Source: a virus. Taken from it: DNA of 48,318 bases. Within the stretch, counting starts at the first letter, position 1; each line of letters opens with the position of its first letter. The DNA is taken from positions 1-48,318 of the IMG/VR virus record IMGVR_UViG_3300046492_000289; one strand, 5' to 3'. Below, one piece after another: positions 30,605-40,300 of the stretch. The notes beneath the pieces are model-generated. The model ran no database searches, had not been told where the DNA came from, and saw only the letters and a list, made by a program, of their open reading frames with translations. Position numbers and translations under genes: made by a program.

Positions 30605-33600
30605 ATGAACATTGCAGAACTCGGCATCAAGGTCGATTCGGCTGATGCCGCCAACGCTGCGACCGATCTCGACAAGCTGACCAAGGCTGGCGATCGCGCT
30701 GAGCAGTCCGCTGTCGGCCTGATGAAGGAGATGGAGGCGCTGGAGAAGTCTCTGTCGAAAGGCGCGACCTCCACGCAGGAGCTGGCCAAGCAGCGCGAGA
30801 GCTTGGCGAAACTCACTCAAACCGGCGCATACGGTGAAGCTGAATTCACCAAAATCAGTGCGCAGCTCGACAAGCAACAGGTCGCACTGGCCAAGTCCAC
30901 CATTGACGAGCAGAAGGCTTTGAACAGCCTGCTGGGGGCAATTGACCCGGCCCGGGTGGCTATGGCCAAACTGGATGGTCAGGTTGAGCAACTGGGCAAG
31001 CATCTCGACGCTGGTCGAATCAGCCAGGACCAGTACAACAGCGCACTGAGCAAGATCGACAAGGACTACGACAAGCTCAACAAAACCGCCACCGGCTTCG
31101 ACAAGTTGCGCCTCGGGACCCGCCAGGCGCAGGAAAATGTCGTTCAGCTCGGCAACGCGCTGTCGTCTGGCGATTGGGGTAGCGGTGTTCGCGCCGTTGC
31201 TCAACTGGGTGCCGGGGCAGGTGCTGGCGCCGCTGGGCTGCTGGCGATACTTGCGCCGCTGGCCTTGGCCACCGCTGCTGTCGGCACTCTTGCTGTTGCC
31301 TATTACCAAGGCAGCAAAGAGCAGGACACCTACAACAAGTCACTGATCCTCACCGGCAACTACGCCGGGGTGAGCGCTGCACAGCTCGGCGACATGGCGC
31401 GCCAAGTGAGCGCCACGGTCGGCACCACCGGGCAGGCCGCCGAGGCTTTGGCCCTGCTGGCAGGAAACGGCAAGATCGCTGGCGAGAGCTTCACCAGCAT
31501 CACCCAGGCTGCTGTGTCGATGCAGGAAGCCACCGGCAAGGCAGTCAGCGAAACGGTCGCTGAGTTTTCCAAGTTGGCTGATGATCCGGTCAAAGCATCT
31601 GCCGCGCTGAATGAGCAATACCACTACCTGACGGCCTCGGTTTACTCGCAGATCGCGGCCTTGGAAGAGCAGGGCGACCACGCAGGGGCGGTCAAGCTCG
31701 CGACGGAGCAGTACGCCGACGCGATCAACGAGCGCACGCCAAAGATCCTTGAAAATTTGAGCTTCTGGGAGAAAGGCTACAACGCTGTCGCCCGGGCAGC
31801 GGACAACCTGAAGAACATCGGACGGCCCGATATCGACGCTGATATCGAGCAGGCTCGGCGCAACTTGGCGTCCGCTCAGGCTGGCGATATCGGCGCGTTT
31901 CAAAACCAGAAAGAAATGGTCGAGCTGTATAGCAACCAGCTCAACATGCTGGAGGATCAGAAGGCCGCGGCGGCTGATATTGCCAAGTGGGAAGGTGAGC
32001 AGGCGAAGGCGCAGCAAAGCGCAGTCGTAGCGATGTCCAAAGTGGACGCCATCACTAAGTCCTCGCTGACCAACGAGCAAAAGCGCGCTGAGGCAATCAA
32101 GGATTACAAGGAAAGCCTGGACGATATCCGGAAGGTCGATCCGAAAGACTCTCGGCTTGATCCGGCGGCAGTTGCCAAAAACATCGCGAACATCAACGAC
32201 AAGTTCAAGGATCCGAAGGTCGCCGCTGGCAGTGTCGACACTACCGGCTTCAACAACGCGAAGAACGCCTTGGCCGAAACCCTGGCCTACTACAAAAACG
32301 CCGACAAGGAGTTGGAAGCATCCCAGCGCGCCGGCGTGATCAGCCAGGCCAGTTACACCGAGCAGCGGATCAGCCTGTTGAAGCAGCAGGCAGACGAAGT
32401 TGCCCAAGGCTACCAAGCGGAGATCGATGCGCTTGAAGCTGCCAAGGCCAAGAAGGGCACCACCGGCGCCCAGATCATTCAGATTGACCAGAAGATCGCC
32501 GACGCCCGAACCGCTATGGTCAAGGCTCAGCAAGACAGCGACAGCGAACTGGCGATCATTGCAACGAACGAAGAGGGGCGATTGCGCAAGCAGACCTTGG
32601 CGGTCAACACGTACACCAGCGCTTTGCAGCAGCAGGTCGACACGCTTCGGCAGCAGGGCCTGCGCGCAGCTTCGAGCCTCGGCCAGGGTGACCGGCAGCG
32701 GGGTCTGACTGATCAGCAGAACGGAATCGACGATCGCTTCAACCAACAGCGCCTGGAACTGGCCAACCAATATGGAGATGGCTCGCGCGGCATGAGCCTC
32801 GACGAGTACAACCAGAAGCTGGCCGCGTTGAAAACCACGCAGCAGGATTTGCACGACACCGCGCGGACCAACTACGACGATATGACGGTAGCCCAGGGCG
32901 ACTGGAGCGCCGGCGCCTCTTCGGCGTGGCAGAACTACTTGGAATCGGCGCGGGATGTCGCGGGGCAGACGAAGAGTCTGTTCACCAGCGCCTTCAGCTC
33001 AATGGAGGACGCAATCGTCAACTTCGCCATGACCGGGAAGCTGTCGTTTGCCGATTTCACCAAGTCGATTCTGGCGGATATGGCTCGAATCGCGACCCGG
33101 CAGGCCAGTTCGACCTTGCTCAGCAGCCTGGTCGGGGCGGGTGCAAGTTACTTCGGCGGCGGCGCGGCTACGTCAGCAGGCTCTACTGCTGCGGGGTATA
33201 GCGGCGATCTGTCTGGCTTCACGCCGGGCAGCGTCCAAGCGAATGGTGGCGCGTGGTCTGGTGGCGTGCAGATGTTCGCCAAGGGTGCAGCGTTCACCAA
33301 CTCCATCCTGAACAAGCCAACTGCGTTCGGTATGGCGGGCGGCGATATAGGCGTGGCGGGCGAGGCCGGGCCGGAGGCTATCATGCCTCTGACTCGCACC
33401 GCCGGCGGGCAACTGGGTGTTCGCGCAATCAGCGGTGGTGGGAGTGGTGGTGGCAACGTTTACAACTTCCCTGTCGCGGTATCAGTCCAGACCGCTGGCA
33501 ACGGTGGTGCGGCCAGTACCGAGGACACGACGCAATTGGGCAAGGGCATTCAGCAAGCGGCAAAGGCCGAAGCCGAAACCGCAATCGCCCGAGCGCTGCA

Positions 33601-33643
33601 ACCTGGGGGCTCGATCTGGCGACTTACGAACGGGAGGGGCTGA
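30605..33643 (+). CDS. tail tape measure protein, 1012 aa
   Basis: Sets tail length and is threaded in the tube. N-terminal coiled-coil region (residues 1-180), then hydrophobic Gly/Ala-rich helices (about 195-240), a lambda-gpH-like block with KSLILTGNYAGVSAAQLGDM and ARQVSATVGTTGQAAEALAL (about 243-285), long charged helices, and a C-terminal lambda-type tape domain with SSMEDAIVNFAMTGKLSFAD and a Gly/Ser-rich hydrophobic end. Slightly longer than lambda gpH (853 aa), so the tail may be somewhat longer. AAGGTGAGTCG precedes the ATG. Confidence 0.93.
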   Translation: MNIAELGIKVDSADAANAATDLDKLTKAGDRAEQSAVGLMKEMEALEKSLSKGATSTQELAKQRESLAKLTQTGAYGEAEFTKISAQLDKQQVALAKSTIDEQKALNSLLGAIDPARVAMAKLDGQVEQLGKHLDAGRISQDQYNSALSKIDKDYDKLNKTATGFDKLRLGTRQAQENVVQLGNALSSGDWGSGVRAVAQLGAGAGAGAAGLLAILAPLALATAAVGTLAVAYYQGSKEQDTYNKSLILTGNYAGVSAAQLGDMARQVSATVGTTGQAAEALALLAGNGKIAGESFTSITQAAVSMQEATGKAVSETVAEFSKLADDPVKASAALNEQYHYLTASVYSQIAALEEQGDHAGAVKLATEQYADAINERTPKILENLSFWEKGYNAVARAADNLKNIGRPDIDADIEQARRNLASAQAGDIGAFQNQKEMVELYSNQLNMLEDQKAAAADIAKWEGEQAKAQQSAVVAMSKVDAITKSSLTNEQKRAEAIKDYKESLDDIRKVDPKDSRLDPAAVAKNIANINDKFKDPKVAAGSVDTTGFNNAKNALAETLAYYKNADKELEASQRAGVISQASYTEQRISLLKQQADEVAQGYQAEIDALEAAKAKKGTTGAQIIQIDQKIADARTAMVKAQQDSDSELAIIATNEEGRLRKQTLAVNTYTSALQQQVDTLRQQGLRAASSLGQGDRQRGLTDQQNGIDDRFNQQRLELANQYGDGSRGMSLDEYNQKLAALKTTQQDLHDTARTNYDDMTVAQGDWSAGASSAWQNYLESARDVAGQTKSLFTSAFSSMEDAIVNFAMTGKLSFADFTKSILADMARIATRQASSTLLSSLVGAGASYFGGGAATSAGSTAAGYSGDLSGFTPGSVQANGGAWSGGVQMFAKGAAFTNSILNKPTAFGMAGGDIGVAGEAGPEAIMPLTRTAGGQLGVRAISGGGSGGGNVYNFPVAVSVQTAGNGGAASTEDTTQLGKGIQQAAKAEAETAIARALQPGGSIWRLTNGRG

Positions 33644-33981
33644 TGGCCATCGAGACATTCATCTGGCCGACTCAGCACGGTGACTCACCCGAGATTACCT
33701 ATCGGGTGCGCACCTCGAAGTTCGGCGGCGGGTACAAGCAGGAAGTAGGTGATGGGCCGAACAACAAGGAAGACTCCTACCCAGTCACCTACAGCGGCCC
33801 GCAGGCAAAAGTACTGGAGATCATGGCGTTCCTTGACCGTCACGCCGGCGCGAAAGCCTTCCTTTGGACGACGCCATTGGGTCAACTCGGCTTGTTCACC
33901 TGCAAGAACCCCGTGCCCACCCCGGTGGGCGGCGGCGTTTTCAAAATCACTGCCACGTTCGAGCGTGCATTCCATCCATAA
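33643..33981 (+). CDS. minor tail protein M-like, 112 aa
   Basis: Begins MAIETFIWPTQHGDSPEITY, and includes VRTSKFGGGYKQEVGDGPNN, the typical start of lambda gpM-type tail tip proteins. AGGGGCTG gives the ribosome site; its ATG overlaps the tape measure stop. It joins the tail tip complex between the tape measure and the L protein. Confidence 0.88.
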   Translation: MAIETFIWPTQHGDSPEITYRVRTSKFGGGYKQEVGDGPNNKEDSYPVTYSGPQAKVLEIMAFLDRHAGAKAFLWTTPLGQLGLFTCKNPVPTPVGGGVFKITATFERAFHP

Positions 33982-33990
33982 GGGGCAACT

Positions 33991-34740
33991 ATGCCGCTGA
34001 TCAGTGACATCCAGGTGCTTGAACCTGGCAGTGAAGTGCTGCTCTTTGAATTAGACGGGACGGATTATGGTGCGGATGTTCTGCGCTTTCACGGGCACTC
34101 GATCCCGCATACACCCGCTGAACTGATCGCCGCTGGCGCCGATGACGACCAACTGCCGGCCAAAGCGATCTATTGGCAGGGCAATGAGTACAGCGCCTGG
34201 CCGATGCAGATCGACGGCATTGAGGCGAACGGCGACGGCACCGCGGTTCGGCCAACGCTGTCGGTCGGCAACGTCAACGGGCGGATCACGGCGCTCTGTC
34301 TGGCGTTCGCGGATCTACTTGAGTTCAAGCTTACGATGCGCCACACGCTGGGCACATACCTCGATGCGGAGAACTTTCCGGCCGGTAACCCAACGGCAGA
34401 CCCGACACAGGAAACGATCGAGGTCTGGTACATCGACCAGAAAACGAACGAAGACGGGGAAACGGTCAGTTGGGAGCTTGCCAGTCCGGGCGACGTAGGC
34501 AACGAATCCATCGGCCGGCAGGCCACAACCCTTTGTCATTGGTGCCTGACAGGCGGCTACCGGGGGCCGAATTGCGGCTACACCGGCGGTTACGTCACGA
34601 AAGACGGCGTCATCACCGACAACCCTGAACTGGACCAATGTGACGCCACGCTTGGAAAGGGCTGCATCCCGCGCTTCGGCGAGGGTAACCCGCTGCCGTT
34701 CGGTGGCTTCCCGGCTGTATCCCTGATTGCCAGGAGCTGA
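33991..34740 (+). CDS. minor tail protein L-like, 249 aa
   Basis: Lambda gpL homologue. The N-terminal two thirds is beta-rich (VLEPGSEVLLFELDGTDYGA), and the C-terminal part has a four-Cys set: CHWC, then PNCGY, DQCDA and KGC, spaced as in lambda gpL, where they hold an iron-sulfur cluster. Forms part of the tail tip hub. Followed two bases later by the K gene. Confidence 0.9.
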   Translation: MPLISDIQVLEPGSEVLLFELDGTDYGADVLRFHGHSIPHTPAELIAAGADDDQLPAKAIYWQGNEYSAWPMQIDGIEANGDGTAVRPTLSVGNVNGRITALCLAFADLLEFKLTMRHTLGTYLDAENFPAGNPTADPTQETIEVWYIDQKTNEDGETVSWELASPGDVGNESIGRQATTLCHWCLTGGYRGPNCGYTGGYVTKDGVITDNPELDQCDATLGKGCIPRFGEGNPLPFGGFPAVSLIARS

Positions 34741-34742
34741 CC

Positions 34743-35519
34743 ATGCGCAAGCACATCTTGAACGCGATCCAGGCGCACGCGGCCGCCGAGTACCCGAAAG
34801 AGTGCTGCGGTCTACTGCTGGCGGTCGGGCGCAAGCAACAATACTTCCCCTGCATCAATGTCTCGACCGAACCGAACGAAGAATTCCGGATTAATCCGGA
34901 ACAATACGCAGCGGCCGAAGATACCGGAGAAGTGATCGGCATCGTTCACTCGCACCCTGACGCAACCAGCCGGCCGTCACCGCGTGACCTGGCCATGTGC
35001 GAGGCGACCGAGTTGCCCTGGCACATTCTCAGCTGGCCGGAGGGTGATCTGCGAACCATCGTTCCGACTGGTCAAGTGCCGTTGCTGAAGCGCCCGTTCG
35101 TACATGGTGCATGGGATTGCTGGCAGGTCTGCGCCGATTGGTACAAACGCGAGTGGGGGCTGGAGTTCGAAGCCTTCAAGCGCCCCGATGGTTGGTGGGA
35201 GAGCAAGGAAAGCACAAGCCTGTACGAGGCCAATTACGAGGCGGCCGGCTTTTATAAGGTCGACCGGCCGCAGCGCGGCGATATGATCGTGATGGAAGTA
35301 GGGCGGACGGTTCACCCGAATCACGCCGGAATCTTTCTTGGCGTCGATCCGGCGCTGCCTGCAGAGGACACGGCCACATTCGGTCCTGGCCCCTTCCTAC
35401 TGCATCATCTGTACGGACGTCCGAGCGAAATCATCATATTTGGTGGCCCGTGGTCTGACAGAACACGCTTGATTCTCAGGCATAAAGAAGCGTTGGACAC
35501 ACTCGTGGCAAAACAGTAG
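34743..35519 (+). CDS. tail assembly protein K-like, JAMM plus NlpC/P60
   Basis: A 258-aa protein of two peptidase-like domains. Residues 1-115 form a JAB/MPN (JAMM) domain with H69-S-H71 and Asp82 (H-X-H-X10-D). Residues 118-258 form an NlpC/P60 domain with Cys126 in GAWDCW and His194 in PNHAGIF, able to cut peptidoglycan peptides. In lambda gpK helps complete the tail tip; the hydrolase may open the cell wall during DNA entry. AGGAGCTGACC is the ribosome site. Confidence 0.9.
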   Translation: MRKHILNAIQAHAAAEYPKECCGLLLAVGRKQQYFPCINVSTEPNEEFRINPEQYAAAEDTGEVIGIVHSHPDATSRPSPRDLAMCEATELPWHILSWPEGDLRTIVPTGQVPLLKRPFVHGAWDCWQVCADWYKREWGLEFEAFKRPDGWWESKESTSLYEANYEAAGFYKVDRPQRGDMIVMEVGRTVHPNHAGIFLGVDPALPAEDTATFGPGPFLLHHLYGRPSEIIIFGGPWSDRTRLILRHKEALDTLVAKQ

Positions 35520-35563
35520 CGTTCAGGTGCCAACTAATAAAAACACCAGCATCAGGGATGCCT

Positions 35564-36256
35564 ATGTCGATCAAGCTTATGACGTTAATGATTGCAGCAA
35601 CCCCACTACTGGTGAGTTGTATTTTTCTTCCGATGAGTGCCGAAGAAAAGGCGAAATACGCTGAATATCATCGTCAAACCGAGTCTCCGGCAACATACGA
35701 AGCTATGGACTGCAATGCGTTGTTAATTACGCAAACGAGCTATGAGCAGTACCCAACGCCCAGAACGGAAAAAATCCGGCAAGTGATTGGTCAGGTGGTT
35801 TCTCAGCGAGGGTGTACGGCCACGGTCGCTACCAGTCCTAAGGTTGCAACGAACGCTTCATCAGCCACGCAGACTGCTCCAAGTTCTACCCCAGCGCAGA
35901 CTCCTCCCGTGGCGGTGCCGGTTCCGGCTGTCAAACCGGTTCCTGTAGGTCGGTTAGGGGCACATATAAGTCCGGTAACCCCGGCAGTCGTAAAAAACTT
36001 CGGCTTACCATCTGAAAAGGGTGTGCTGGTTTTTGGTCCAGAATCCGGAATCGACGTAGCACAAATGGAGCTACTACCAGGCGACATCATTTTGGAAATC
36101 GCTGGCAAGACGGTGAATAGTCCTTCTGATGTAACCACTATTATCAGCCGAATGTCCCCAGGTGAAAGCGCGTCACTAAAAGTTTGGCGTTATCGTACTG
36201 TCACCGACGTAAGGGTTGTAGTTTCTGATGGTGCGAATGCTGATCAACCATTGTGA
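35564..36256 (+). CDS. PDZ-domain lipoprotein (moron), 230 aa
   Basis: Signal peptide with lipobox LLVSC (Cys19), so a lipid-anchored protein is predicted. A polar region with two further Cys follows, then a Pro/Ala/Thr/Ser-rich linker (about residues 95-130), then a PDZ-like domain (about 132-222) with GRLGAHISPVTPAV, KGVLVFGPESG and LLPGDIILEIAGKTV, the PDZ ligand-binding and core strands. It is inserted between tail genes K and I and more AT-rich than they are. AGGGATGCCT precedes the chosen ATG at 35564. Not a known tail component; a lysogen cell-envelope role is inferred. Confidence 0.8.
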   Translation: MSIKLMTLMIAATPLLVSCIFLPMSAEEKAKYAEYHRQTESPATYEAMDCNALLITQTSYEQYPTPRTEKIRQVIGQVVSQRGCTATVATSPKVATNASSATQTAPSSTPAQTPPVAVPVPAVKPVPVGRLGAHISPVTPAVVKNFGLPSEKGVLVFGPESGIDVAQMELLPGDIILEIAGKTVNSPSDVTTIISRMSPGESASLKVWRYRTVTDVRVVVSDGANADQPL

Positions 36257-36316
36257 CTCGCTTTTTTCGTTCCCCTTCCGATGCTACATTTCCGCCTTTC
36301 CACAGGAGTGACCTGC

Positions 36317-36673
36317 ATGAGATTGATCGTAGGAGCGCTGGCGGTAGCACTGTTGGCGGGGTGCGCGACCACGAACGACATTCGGAGTAACCCGCCCATC
36401 CTCAAGGTTTCTTCAAATAAGTCCGCAAAGCTTGTCGCCGAATGCATCCGTGATGGATGGCAAGGAACTTCGTTGATTGGCGGTAGCGTAGGAGGCGTTT
36501 TACAGACTTCCGGCGAAAAATATTCGGTGATAGCGCCTAACTCAGAATCACCTTGGCATGTCGCTGACGTAACGCCGACTCCAAAGGGGTCCATGGTTGC
36601 TTACCACTTCTTTCGAACGTGGCAGGATCCATCTTCAAACGTTACGGATGTCGTTAGAAACTGCTCCCGATAG
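36317..36673 (+). CDS. small lipoprotein (moron), 118 aa
   Basis: Start 36317 after AGGAGTGACCTGC. N-terminus MRLIVGALAVALLAGCATT is a lipoprotein signal with lipobox LAGC. The mature protein is about 100 residues with two Cys (in AECIRDGWQG and VRNCSR) that could pair. Resembles general small phage or bacterial envelope lipoproteins, not identified further. Lies next to the PDZ lipoprotein and ends before a terminator, so the two may be one cargo unit. Confidence 0.75.
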   Translation: MRLIVGALAVALLAGCATTNDIRSNPPILKVSSNKSAKLVAECIRDGWQGTSLIGGSVGGVLQTSGEKYSVIAPNSESPWHVADVTPTPKGSMVAYHFFRTWQDPSSNVTDVVRNCSR

Positions 36674-36689
36674 TGACCATTTTTTCAAG

Positions 36690-36709
36690 CCGCCTCAGGG
36701 CGGTTTTTT
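36690..36709 (+). terminator. terminator of the lipoprotein cargo, before I
   Basis: CCGCC (36690-36694), loop TCAG, GGCGG (36699-36703), six T. It runs straight into TTGCCTGGAGAAAAGC and the ATG of the I-like gene. Confidence 0.75.
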
Positions 36710-36726
36710 ATTGCCTGGAGAAAAGC

Positions 36727-37341
36727 ATGGCGGCCACAGTTGCTCATTACACGCCCAGAACACGTGTTCACCTGACGAGGCAGCTCGCGAACAAATTCGG
36801 TGAAGTCCATCACTTGCTGCTGGATTCAGGGCAGGCGACGGAGGTCTTCAGAGCACTCAGCATCATCCTTGCTGGATTTCAGGAGGAAATAAAAAGGCTT
36901 GATCGACTTGGGATGCGCTTTGCAATTTATAGAAATGGCAAGAACGCAGGGTTGAGCGAGCTCGGCTTGTCCGGAACGAGGGTTTTGAAGATCGTTCCGG
37001 TGATCTCGGGCAGCAAGAGAGCTGGGGTGCTTCAAACAGTGGTTGGAGCCGTACTGATCGCACTTGCTTACTTCAACCCCTTCGGTGCGTTTTCAGGCCC
37101 AGCGGTATCCGCGCTGTATGCCGCAGGTATTGCTTCTACCGCCGGCGGCGTTATCCAGATGCTCAGCCCGCAAGCAAAGGGGCTCTCGCAAAGCGCATCG
37201 CCCGAAAACTCCCCGTCCTACGCCTTCGGCAGCGCCAAGAACACCACGGCCAGCGGAAACCCTGTTCCGATCTGCATCGGCGAACGCCGCTGGGGCGGGA
37301 TGATCATCTCGGCCTCGATCCTGGCTGAAGACAAAGCTTAA
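36727..37341 (+). CDS. tail assembly protein I-like, 204 aa
   Basis: Lambda gpI homologue: basic N-terminal half (YTPRTRVHLTRQLANKFG), a hydrophobic Gly/Ala-rich segment (about residues 110-150), and a C-terminal block ENSPSYAFGSAKNTTASGNP then ERRWGGMIISASIL characteristic of the family. Starts at 36727 after GGAGAAAAGC. It takes part in making the tail tip with J, K and L. Separated from K by the two lipoprotein genes. Confidence 0.85.
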   Translation: MAATVAHYTPRTRVHLTRQLANKFGEVHHLLLDSGQATEVFRALSIILAGFQEEIKRLDRLGMRFAIYRNGKNAGLSELGLSGTRVLKIVPVISGSKRAGVLQTVVGAVLIALAYFNPFGAFSGPAVSALYAAGIASTAGGVIQMLSPQAKGLSQSASPENSPSYAFGSAKNTTASGNPVPICIGERRWGGMIISASILAEDKA

Positions 37342-37359
37342 TAAGCTCGCCGCACACAG

Positions 37360-37381
37360 ACCGCCCGCGAGGCGGTTTTTT
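37360..37381 (+). terminator. terminator between I and J
   Basis: ACCGCC (37360-37365), loop CGCGA, GGCGGT (37371-37376), then a T-run to 37381, followed by ATGCCTGGAGGAAAGC and the J start. Almost the same cassette as at 36690-36726. Confidence 0.75.
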
Positions 37382-37398
37382 AATGCCTGGAGGAAAGC

Positions 37399-40300
37399 AT
37401 GGGCGCAGCTCTACAGATGGACATCAGCGGCGAGAAGGGCGGCAGTAGCAAGCCGAAGTCGCCTTCCGAAGCCAGCGACAGCCTGCGCTCGACTAACCTG
37501 GCAAAACTCCTGATCGCCGTGGGAGAGGGCGAATTCGATGAAGTTCCGACCGATTACGACATCTACCTGGACAACACGCCGATCCGTGATGCCAGCGGCA
37601 ACTACAACTTCCCCAATGTGAAGTGGGACTGGCGCCCAGGTTCGGTTGATCAGACCTATATCCCAGGCATCCCGGCAGTCGAGAACGAGACGTCACTCAA
37701 CATTGAGCTGCGTAGCGATTCGCCGTGGGTGCGCTCGATCACCAACACCCAGCTTTCGGCCGTACGCATGCGTCTGGCCTGGCCAGCGTTGCAACGGTCA
37801 GATGACGAGGGCAATGTTGGCGGTTACCGGATCGAGTACGCCATCGACGTGGCCACCGACGGCGGTGCCTACCAGCAGGTGCTGGTCGATGCTGTCGACG
37901 GCAAGACCACAACCCGCTACGAGCGCTCGCGCCGCATCGATCTGCCGGACGCCACTACGGGTTGGCAGATCCGCTTGCGCCGCCTGACGCCAAACCAGAA
38001 CACAAACAAGATCGCCGACACCATGCTGGTGGCCGGCTATACCGAAGTCATCGACGCCAAGCTGCGCTACCCGAACACCGCGCTGCTCTATATCGAATTC
38101 GACGCCGAGCAGTTCACCAACATCCCGGCTGTCACCGTGAAGTGCAAGGCGCGGCGCTGGATGGTGCCGAGCAATTACGACCCGATCCTGCGCACGTACA
38201 CCGGTACGTGGGACGGTTCGATGAAATCAGCTTGGACCAACAACCCGGCGTGGATCACTTACGGCGTTTGCACCGAAGATCGCTTCGGCCTGGGCAAGCG
38301 TATCAAGCCGTTCATGGTCGATAAGTGGGAGCTGTACCGAATCGCCCAATACTGCGACCAGTTGGTGCCGAACGGGCTCGACGGGGTTGAACCGCGCTTC
38401 CTGTGCGATATGAATCTGCAGGGTAAGGCGGATGCTTGGTCGCTGCTGCGTGATATCTCGGCAATTTACCGGGGCATGACGTACTGGGCGCAGGGCCAGC
38501 TGGTGATGCAAGCGGACATGCCGCGTGCGCAGGACTTCGACTACGTATTTACCCGGTCGAACGTGATCGACGGCAAGTTCTCCTACGGCAGCGCTTCGGC
38601 GAAAACTCGCTACACCCGGGCACTGGTCAGCTACGACAATCCGGCGAACAACTACGACACCGACGTCATTCCGTTCGCCGATCTGGATCTGCAACGCCGT
38701 TATGGCGACCGCCCGACCGAACTCAGTGCCATTGGCTGTACCCGAGCGTCCGAAGCCCAGCGCCGCGGTAAGTGGGCGATCCTCAGCAACAATCAGGACC
38801 GCACCGTCACCTTCAAGACTGGCATGGAAGGCGTGATTCCACTGCCGGGGCACATCATTCCGGTGGCGGATTCGCTGTTGGCCGGTCGCGAGGTGGGCGG
38901 CCGGATCTCGGCGGCAGCAGGTCGGGTAATTACGCTCGACCGTGACACTCAAGCCAAGGCGGGAGACCGCCTGATCATCAACCTTCCCGGCGGCCGCGCT
39001 GAGGGCCGCACCGTGCAGAGCATCAACGGCCGAGCCATCACCGTAACGGTAGCCTACGGCGAACCGCCGGTAGCGCAGTTGCAATGGGCACTCGATGCGG
39101 ATGACCTCGCCATCCCGCTGTACCGGGTTCTGCGGACCAAGCGCACCACCGAAGGCGACTACGAAATCAGCGCGTTGCAGTTCGAGCCGAGCAAGTTTGC
39201 TTTCATCGACACTGGCGCACGTCTGGAAGAGCGCCCGATCAGCGTCATTCCGATCACCGTGGTTCCGGCGCCGGCGAGCGTGTCGCTGTCGTCGACTTCT
39301 TCGGTGGTACAGGGGCTGGCCGTGGCCACCATGACTATCAGTTGGCCCGCCGTAAATGGCGCAGTCGGTTATGACGTGGAATGGCGCAAGGACAGTGGCA
39401 ACTGGATCAAGCTACCGCGCACCGGCATGACCACTGTGGATGTGGTTGGTATTTACGCCGGCGCCTACGTGGCCCGCGTCCGGGCGGTGAGCGCCTTCGA
39501 CATCTCGTCGATCTGGCGCAACTCGATCCTGACCAATCTCAGCGGTAAACAGGGTCTGCCGCCGGCGGTGTCATACCTCACGGCCAAGCCGCTGCTGTTC
39601 GGTATCTATTTGAAATGGGGATTCCCGGCTGGCGCCGAGGACACCCAGCGCACTGAGATCTGGTACGGGCCGACCACGGACCTTGAGGCGGCGAGCAAGC
39701 TGACGGACTTGGCTTACCCGCAGAGCGACTTCTCGATGCTTGGCCTGCGGGCTGGCGTGACCTTTTACTTCTGGGCGCGCCTGGTGGACCGGATCGGCAA
39801 CATCGGTCCGTGGTATCCGATTGGGATAGGTGTGCAGGGTCAGTCGAGCGCTGACGCTGCGGCGATTCTGGAAATGATCGCCGGCGAGATTGGCCGCACG
39901 GAGCTGGGGCAGGACATCCTCGACGAGATCGACAAAATCCCAGGGCTTCAGGCACAGATCGACGCGCTGGACGGACTCAAGGGTTACGACCCGGAAGCTA
40001 CTTACGTTGAATACGATCTGGTGGTAGCTGGCAAGCGGATCTATCAGGCGACCGGTGACGTGCCGCTGGATACACCGCCGCCGAACCCGGCCTACTGGCT
40101 CGACGTTGGTCAGACGGTAGAGACGGCCAATGGCTTGGCGCAGCAGGTGGCGACCAACACGGCGGATATCACCGAGATCGACGGCGTGGTCACAGCCCAA
40201 GCCACTGCGTTTGAGGCGTTGCGTGCATCCTTTCGTGATGACGACGGGGAGGGCGACCTCGCCGATGCACTGAAGGGTTGGAGCAGCACGGCGGCGATCG

